64,000 bases of DNA. Source: Desulfovibrio sp. OH1186_COT-070. Lineage in GTDB: Bacteria; Desulfobacterota; Desulfovibrionia; Desulfovibrionales; Desulfovibrionaceae. A model generated the notes under the pieces. It ran no database searches, was not told where the DNA came from, and saw only the letters and a program-made list of their open reading frames with translations. Below, piece after piece: positions 59,982-64,000 of this stretch. The stretch spans positions 1-64,000 of the forward strand of contig NZ_RQYH01000007.1 in the NCBI RefSeq assembly GCF_003860215.1. The letters are read 5' to 3'. Made by a program: the position numbers and the translations under genes. How positions within the stretch are numbered: position 1 is the stretch's first letter; each line of letters starts with the position of its first letter.

Positions 59982-60832
59982 CCACAGCCCCCAAGGACAT
60001 TCGCGAAAACGTTGCCCGCGCTGTGGGGCATCTGCACCGTGACGAGCCGGAGCGCGCCCTGGCCTGCATGAGCGAAGCCCTGCGCCGCCTTGCCGGGATC
60101 AGGCTGCGGCGCGCCGCCAGAGACGGCCTCCGTGCCGACATCAACACCTTCCTTGCCGATCTGGTGCGCCACCCCCGCATGCGGGCGCTGCTGGCCCCGG
60201 AAAACGCGGAAAATCCCAAAAGCCTTGCACTGGAACAGGGCAAGGAACTGCCCCTGGCCACTGTTCTGGACGGACTGGCGAAAATTTTCCGCAATGAGGC
60301 GGAAAACAATGTGGAAGGAAAAATCCGGGAAAATCTGGAGCGGAAAAAATCCCTGCTCGCCAATGCTCTGGAATCCCTGTCTGCGGGGCAGATGGCCAGG
60401 GGGCGGGCTTTTCTGCTGCGGGTTGCCGACGAATTTTCCGCCGAGGACGGCATTTTTCTCCAACTGGCGCAGATATTTTCCGCCGCCGGACTTCAGGAAG
60501 ACGCAGCCCTGATGTACGAAAAAGCCATAAAGGCCCACCCGCGCGAAGCCACCGCCCATGCCGGGGCCATTGCCGCCTGGACGGAACTCGGCGAGTACGA
60601 ACGGGCGGAACAGGCCTACCGGGCCGTGCTGCGCACTTTCGGCGGGCATCCGTCCACCTACGGCAAAATGGCCGGAATGTACCTGCGCTGGGGACGGCCC
60701 GCAGAAGCCCGGGAAGCCGCACGACACGCCCTGAAGGAAGACCCCCGGCAAGCCGATGCCCTGAAGGCCATGGAAGCTCTGGCCCAAAAGGGCGCGGACG
60801 GCATGCCGGAAGGGAAAGAAAACGATCAGTAA
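59975..60832 (+). CDS. Tetratricopeptide-repeat protein
   Basis: The 285-residue cytoplasmic protein has no signal peptide. The C-terminal half holds TPR-like repeats (AGLQEDAALMYEKAIKAHPR, then GEYERAEQAYRAVLRTFGGH, then GRPAEAREAARHALKEDPRQ). The N-terminal half is charged and helical (NVARAVGHLHRDEPERALAC). The ATG lies inside the end of nadD. Its stop overlaps the end of tamB on the other strand by seven bases. The function is unknown. Confidence 0.75.
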   Translation: MLTTAPKDIRENVARAVGHLHRDEPERALACMSEALRRLAGIRLRRAARDGLRADINTFLADLVRHPRMRALLAPENAENPKSLALEQGKELPLATVLDGLAKIFRNEAENNVEGKIRENLERKKSLLANALESLSAGQMARGRAFLLRVADEFSAEDGIFLQLAQIFSAAGLQEDAALMYEKAIKAHPREATAHAGAIAAWTELGEYERAEQAYRAVLRTFGGHPSTYGKMAGMYLRWGRPAEAREAARHALKEDPRQADALKAMEALAQKGADGMPEGKENDQ

Positions 60833-63800
60833 TCGCGCTTCCAGTTGATGCCGGCCTTGGTGCCGCCCTGCTCCGTGCGCAGTTCCAGCATGGCGCGGGG
60901 CGTTATCTCCCACTGGAGCACAAAGGCCGTGCTGCCCTGCTTCATGCCCTGCTGCACTCCGGCATACAGCCCTTCGGCAAGGTATTTGCCCGCCTCCACC
61001 GAAGAACCGGCGGCCATGTCCCCGTCATTTGCCCCGGAGGCGGAGTTGAGGCGCAGCGCGTCCATACCCAATGCCCCGCGCAGGGAGCCGAGAGCGTCTC
61101 TCCCCCCGCCCGCGCCGAATCCGGCCAGTTGCGCCACGGCCGCAGCCAGACGCAGATTTTCCAGCCGCCCGAGTTCGCTGGTGTTCTTGCCAAAAAGGAT
61201 CTGGGCCAAAATTTCGTCACGGGGCAGTTCCGGCTCACTGGAAAGCGCGAGCTTCAGCCTGCGGGCCGTGCCCGTAATCCGTATCCGGGCCATGAGGGAC
61301 GGGCTTTTGTCCACAAGCGCGATGTCCAGCAGGGGATTGTCCGCCGCGCCGCCGCCAAAGGCAATGCCCCCGCGCTCGAGGCTGAAGCTTTTGCCCAGAA
61401 AGGCGAGGCTGCCCCGGACGGCATCAATCTGCCCGGCAATGAGGGGACGGCCGGGCGTGCCCGTTACGCGCACGTCTGCCCGCCATTCGCTGGAAAGACC
61501 ATAGCCCTCCACAAGAAAGCGGCCCGGAATGACCAGGCGCACGTCCAGCAGGCCCTTTTCCTGCCTGGCATCGGCCCGGGGAGCAACGGCGGGCGTCTGC
61601 CTGCTGCCGCCCCCGCCCTCGCCCTCACTGACGGGCAGTGTGGCAATGCTGGCCCCCACGTCCAGATTTTCCAGCAGCACAGCCCCCTGGTTTACGGTGA
61701 TCCGCCCCCGTACTTCCGGCGCGTCCACAGCGCCCGTCACCGCAGCCTCCCCGGAAAACTCGATGCGCGCATCGCGCCGCCGCAGGGGGCGCAGCCGGTC
61801 GATCACGGCCTTGACGTCCGCGCGCGAACCGTCCAGCAAACTGTAGCCCGTGACGCTGGCCGTGCCGCCGCGGCCATCGGCAACGCGCAAGTTCACGCGA
61901 GCGCGGCCGGGCTGCTCGCCGCGCCCCTGATCCAGATCAAGGCGCGCAGCGACTTCCTGCAGCAGAATGCCCAACGCCAGATTTTCGTAACGCCCCTTGT
62001 CCAGCGTAACAAAACCCCTGGCCTCCGGGGCCTTCAGCGTGCCGCCCATATCCACGGACAATGCCAGTTGCCCCGCCATGCGCTGGTCTGCCACCGGCAG
62101 GAGGCTCCACAACGGAGCCACAGCGCCCTTCCAGCGCACAGAGCCGCGCAGGGGGCGCTCCCATGCCGGACGGGGCAGACCGTCAGGGGCAAACAGCAGG
62201 GGAATACGCGCCTGCGCGCGGCATTCCGCGCCGCCCAAAGCCTGTATCGCGGCAGGGTCCATATCCAGCCGCACGGCCAGCGCGCCGTTGTTTCCGCCTT
62301 CCCGCTCCAGCGTGCCCGTGAGAGAAATATCCACGGGCTTCAGCCCGCTCCCCGGCAGACGCAAGCCCCGCACAGCGGCGCGCACATGGCCTTCGGGCCT
62401 GTCCGGCGCGCCTGTCAGACGCGCGTGCAGGGATGCTGCGCCCTGGGGAAGCTCCCTGACCAGCGCCCGCCAGAGGGTCAGATCCAGATTGTCCAGATCC
62501 AGTTGGGCGTCCAGCCGGGTTTTGTCCAGAACCGCCCGGCCCCGTAAATGCCCCGAGGGCAGCAGAGCAGCCTCCAGCCCCGCAAGCTCCAGGCTCGCGG
62601 GACCGTAGCGCAGCACGGTTCCCGCTGCCAGCCGGAAGCCCGCCGCCGATCGAGAGCCTGCCGCCAATCGAGAGTTTGCCTTCGGGTGGGAAAGGCTTGC
62701 CTCCAGTTGCCGCACCTCCACGCTTCCCGGCTGCCAGCGGGCCTGCACACGGGCTGCCAGCGCGCCCGCAACGTCCAGCGTCACATCCAGCGGCCCGGCA
62801 AGATCGCCCTGCGCGCGCAGCCCGGCCTTCAGACGCGCGGAGCCCAGCCCCGCCTGCCCAAGGTCAACGCGCGCCCGCAGGCGTTGGGCGCCAAAGGCAT
62901 CCTCAAGGTGAATCTCCCCGTCCAAACCGTGCAGAAAGACGTTTTCCGCCCCCGGCTTGCGGTACTCCATGCCGGGCACACGCCAGGCAAGAAGCGCGCT
63001 CTGCCGTGCGGCCGCTCCGGGAGCGCCCGCCGCATTTTCCGCATCTGCCCGCAGTACCAGGCTCAGATTGGCCCCGCCCTCCTGCGCATCGGGCAGCCGC
63101 ACACCGGGCAGCCCCGCACCGGACAGCACAGCAGAAAGGGCGTTCCCGTTGGTCACGCGCACATCCAGCCTGCCGTCACACAGGGGCGGGAAGGGCTGTG
63201 CCAGCCCGCCAGGCAGGAACGCGGCAAGTTGGCCAGAGGCGCTCACCCCCGCCACGGCGGCCTTCAGATCGCGCAACCCGACGCGGAGGGCGCGGCCGTC
63301 GGGGCCGTGCCCCGCAGCGGCGAACAGTGTGCCCGAAACCTCTGCGGCCTGCCCGTCAAAATGCGCGCGCAGGCTCACGCCCACAGACATTTCACCGGCA
63401 CGCCGCAACCCTTCCTCCCCGGAGTCCGGAGCGTCCGGCGGGATCTGCGCCGTATTGCGCCCCGGATCGGGAAAAAATATCTCCTGCCAACGCAGGGGCA
63501 TGGCTTCCACCCGCGCCTCGATCCGGGAAAGCGCTTTCCCTGCCCAAACAGCATCGGCACAGTCCGCGCCGAACACGATTTCGGGGATTTCCAGCGGCCC
63601 CCTGGCCGTCAGGCGCACATGCAGCGGGGCTTGCAGCACACCGAAGGAGGATTTTTCCGCAGAAGGGGATGCCCCCGGCGCGGCGTCAACACGGGCCGCC
63701 ACCGCCATGTCCAGCATGCCGGAATGCCCAAAATCCTCGCCTGCGCGCAGAGTGGCCCGAACCTCCGCCTCAATGCCCCCGCACGCGGCTCCGGCCAGGC

Positions 63801-64000
63801 GCAGGGGCTGTGCTTCGGCACCGGACACCCCGATGTGCAACTGCGTCTCAAGGCCGCTCCTGTCCGCCACAAGGTGCAGGTCCAGACGGGCCAGGGCTGT
63901 TCCCGGAGCATCCTCCCCCAGCACGCTCCGGGGAAAACGGGCATCCGTCACCTGTACCTGATCCACCCGCACCGACGGCAGCCAGCCGGGCAGCCCGCGC
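60826..64000 (-). CDS. tamB: TamB-like translocation and assembly module protein, 5' end cut by the window
   Basis: The visible 1058 residues form the beta-taco/DUF490 region. They show long repeats of short beta strands, the passage VRVTGTPGRPLIAGQIDAVR, then GSLAFLGKSFSLERGGIAFG, and the terminal block LEIRTEQG-like as MLELRTEQGGTKAGINWKRD. The frame is open to the right edge with no stop, so the N-terminus with its anchor is missing. TamB links the inner membrane with TamA/BAM and aids outer-membrane lipid transport and autotransporter assembly. Confidence 0.85.
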   Translation of the reverse strand, partial: RGLPGWLPSVRVDQVQVTDARFPRSVLGEDAPGTALARLDLHLVADRSGLETQLHIGVSGAEAQPLRLAGAACGGIEAEVRATLRAGEDFGHSGMLDMAVAARVDAAPGASPSAEKSSFGVLQAPLHVRLTARGPLEIPEIVFGADCADAVWAGKALSRIEARVEAMPLRWQEIFFPDPGRNTAQIPPDAPDSGEEGLRRAGEMSVGVSLRAHFDGQAAEVSGTLFAAAGHGPDGRALRVGLRDLKAAVAGVSASGQLAAFLPGGLAQPFPPLCDGRLDVRVTNGNALSAVLSGAGLPGVRLPDAQEGGANLSLVLRADAENAAGAPGAAARQSALLAWRVPGMEYRKPGAENVFLHGLDGEIHLEDAFGAQRLRARVDLGQAGLGSARLKAGLRAQGDLAGPLDVTLDVAGALAARVQARWQPGSVEVRQLEASLSHPKANSRLAAGSRSAAGFRLAAGTVLRYGPASLELAGLEAALLPSGHLRGRAVLDKTRLDAQLDLDNLDLTLWRALVRELPQGAASLHARLTGAPDRPEGHVRAAVRGLRLPGSGLKPVDISLTGTLEREGGNNGALAVRLDMDPAAIQALGGAECRAQARIPLLFAPDGLPRPAWERPLRGSVRWKGAVAPLWSLLPVADQRMAGQLALSVDMGGTLKAPEARGFVTLDKGRYENLALGILLQEVAARLDLDQGRGEQPGRARVNLRVADGRGGTASVTGYSLLDGSRADVKAVIDRLRPLRRRDARIEFSGEAAVTGAVDAPEVRGRITVNQGAVLLENLDVGASIATLPVSEGEGGGGSRQTPAVAPRADARQEKGLLDVRLVIPGRFLVEGYGLSSEWRADVRVTGTPGRPLIAGQIDAVRGSLAFLGKSFSLERGGIAFGGGAADNPLLDIALVDKSPSLMARIRITGTARRLKLALSSEPELPRDEILAQILFGKNTSELGRLENLRLAAAVAQLAGFGAGGGRDALGSLRGALGMDALRLNSASGANDGDMAAGSSVEAGKYLAEGLYAGVQQGMKQGSTAFVLQWEITPRAMLELRTEQGGTKAGINWKRDY
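62642..62677 (-). repeat. 18-base tandem repeat inside tamB
   Basis: GCCGCCGATCGAGAGCCT is followed directly by GCCGCCAATCGAGAGTTT. The units keep the reading frame and add six-residue repeats (RLAAGS, RSAAGF, RLAAGT) to the protein. Confidence 0.6.

Overview
The window comes from a GC-rich Gram-negative bacterium, most likely a sulfate reducer of the Desulfovibrionaceae. That assignment is an inference from gene content: paired iorAB, a flgF-flgG-flgA-flgH flagellar block behind a sigma-54-like promoter, hflKC, a B12 uptake operon joined to a corrin methyltransferase, an NapH/NosR-like membrane ferredoxin and tamB. No rRNA or CRISPR array is present. One tRNA-Arg(TCT) gene was found.

Region 1 (1-17.6 kb): the left edge cuts through an IS200/IS605-type element that has truncated a csaA-like gene. 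After a DUF533 gene comes an 18-gene minus-strand operon, 17308 down to 1134, tightly packed with mostly 1-19 base overlaps. It has the full enzyme set of an aryl-polyene (APE)-type cluster: three ketosynthases, one chain-length-factor-like ketosynthase with Gln in place of the catalytic Cys, two acyl carrier proteins, a ketoreductase, two hot-dog dehydratases, a thioesterase, an AMP ligase, two acyltransferases, a glycosyltransferase, a LolA-like protein, an MMPL exporter, a lipoprotein and a CrtI-like flavoprotein. No ammonia lyase or methyltransferase is included.

Region 2 (17.4-21.6 kb): a B12 uptake operon (permease, ATPase, binding protein, precorrin-2 C20-methyltransferase) sits behind a promoter, a cobalamin riboswitch and an intrinsic terminator, so it should be switched off when B12 is plentiful.

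Region 3 (21.7-35.5 kb): a mosaic of CDP-hexose genes (rfbF, rfbG, an epimerase), toxin-antitoxin (TA) modules, a partial rfbF duplication and a mobilisation-gene remnant. Housekeeping and envelope genes follow: ddl, an HD phosphohydrolase, an MltB-like transglycosylase, hflKC, a DUF4139 protein and ettA.

Region 4 (35.7-40.8 kb): a serine recombinase is followed by two 26-bp palindromic sites in opposite orientation flanking an 80-bp AT-rich segment, and then a large autotransporter. I read this as an invertible promoter cassette for phase variation of a surface protein. The autotransporter barrel is frameshifted, and a dead IS5-type element lies downstream.

Region 5 (40.8-64 kb): a membrane polyferredoxin, hicAB, the flagellar rod and L-ring genes, a DacA-type carboxypeptidase, a PerM/AI-2E protein, greA with a terminator-bearing leader, a second hicAB, tRNA-Arg, a lipoprotein hydrolase, another RelE/XRE pair, an ArsR regulator with an ArsP/YraQ permease, iorAB, a tetratricopeptide protein, proA-nadD, a second tetratricopeptide protein and the 3' part of tamB. 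Six type II TA modules lie between 21.9 and 52.7 kb, and two of their toxins carry single-base frameshifts.
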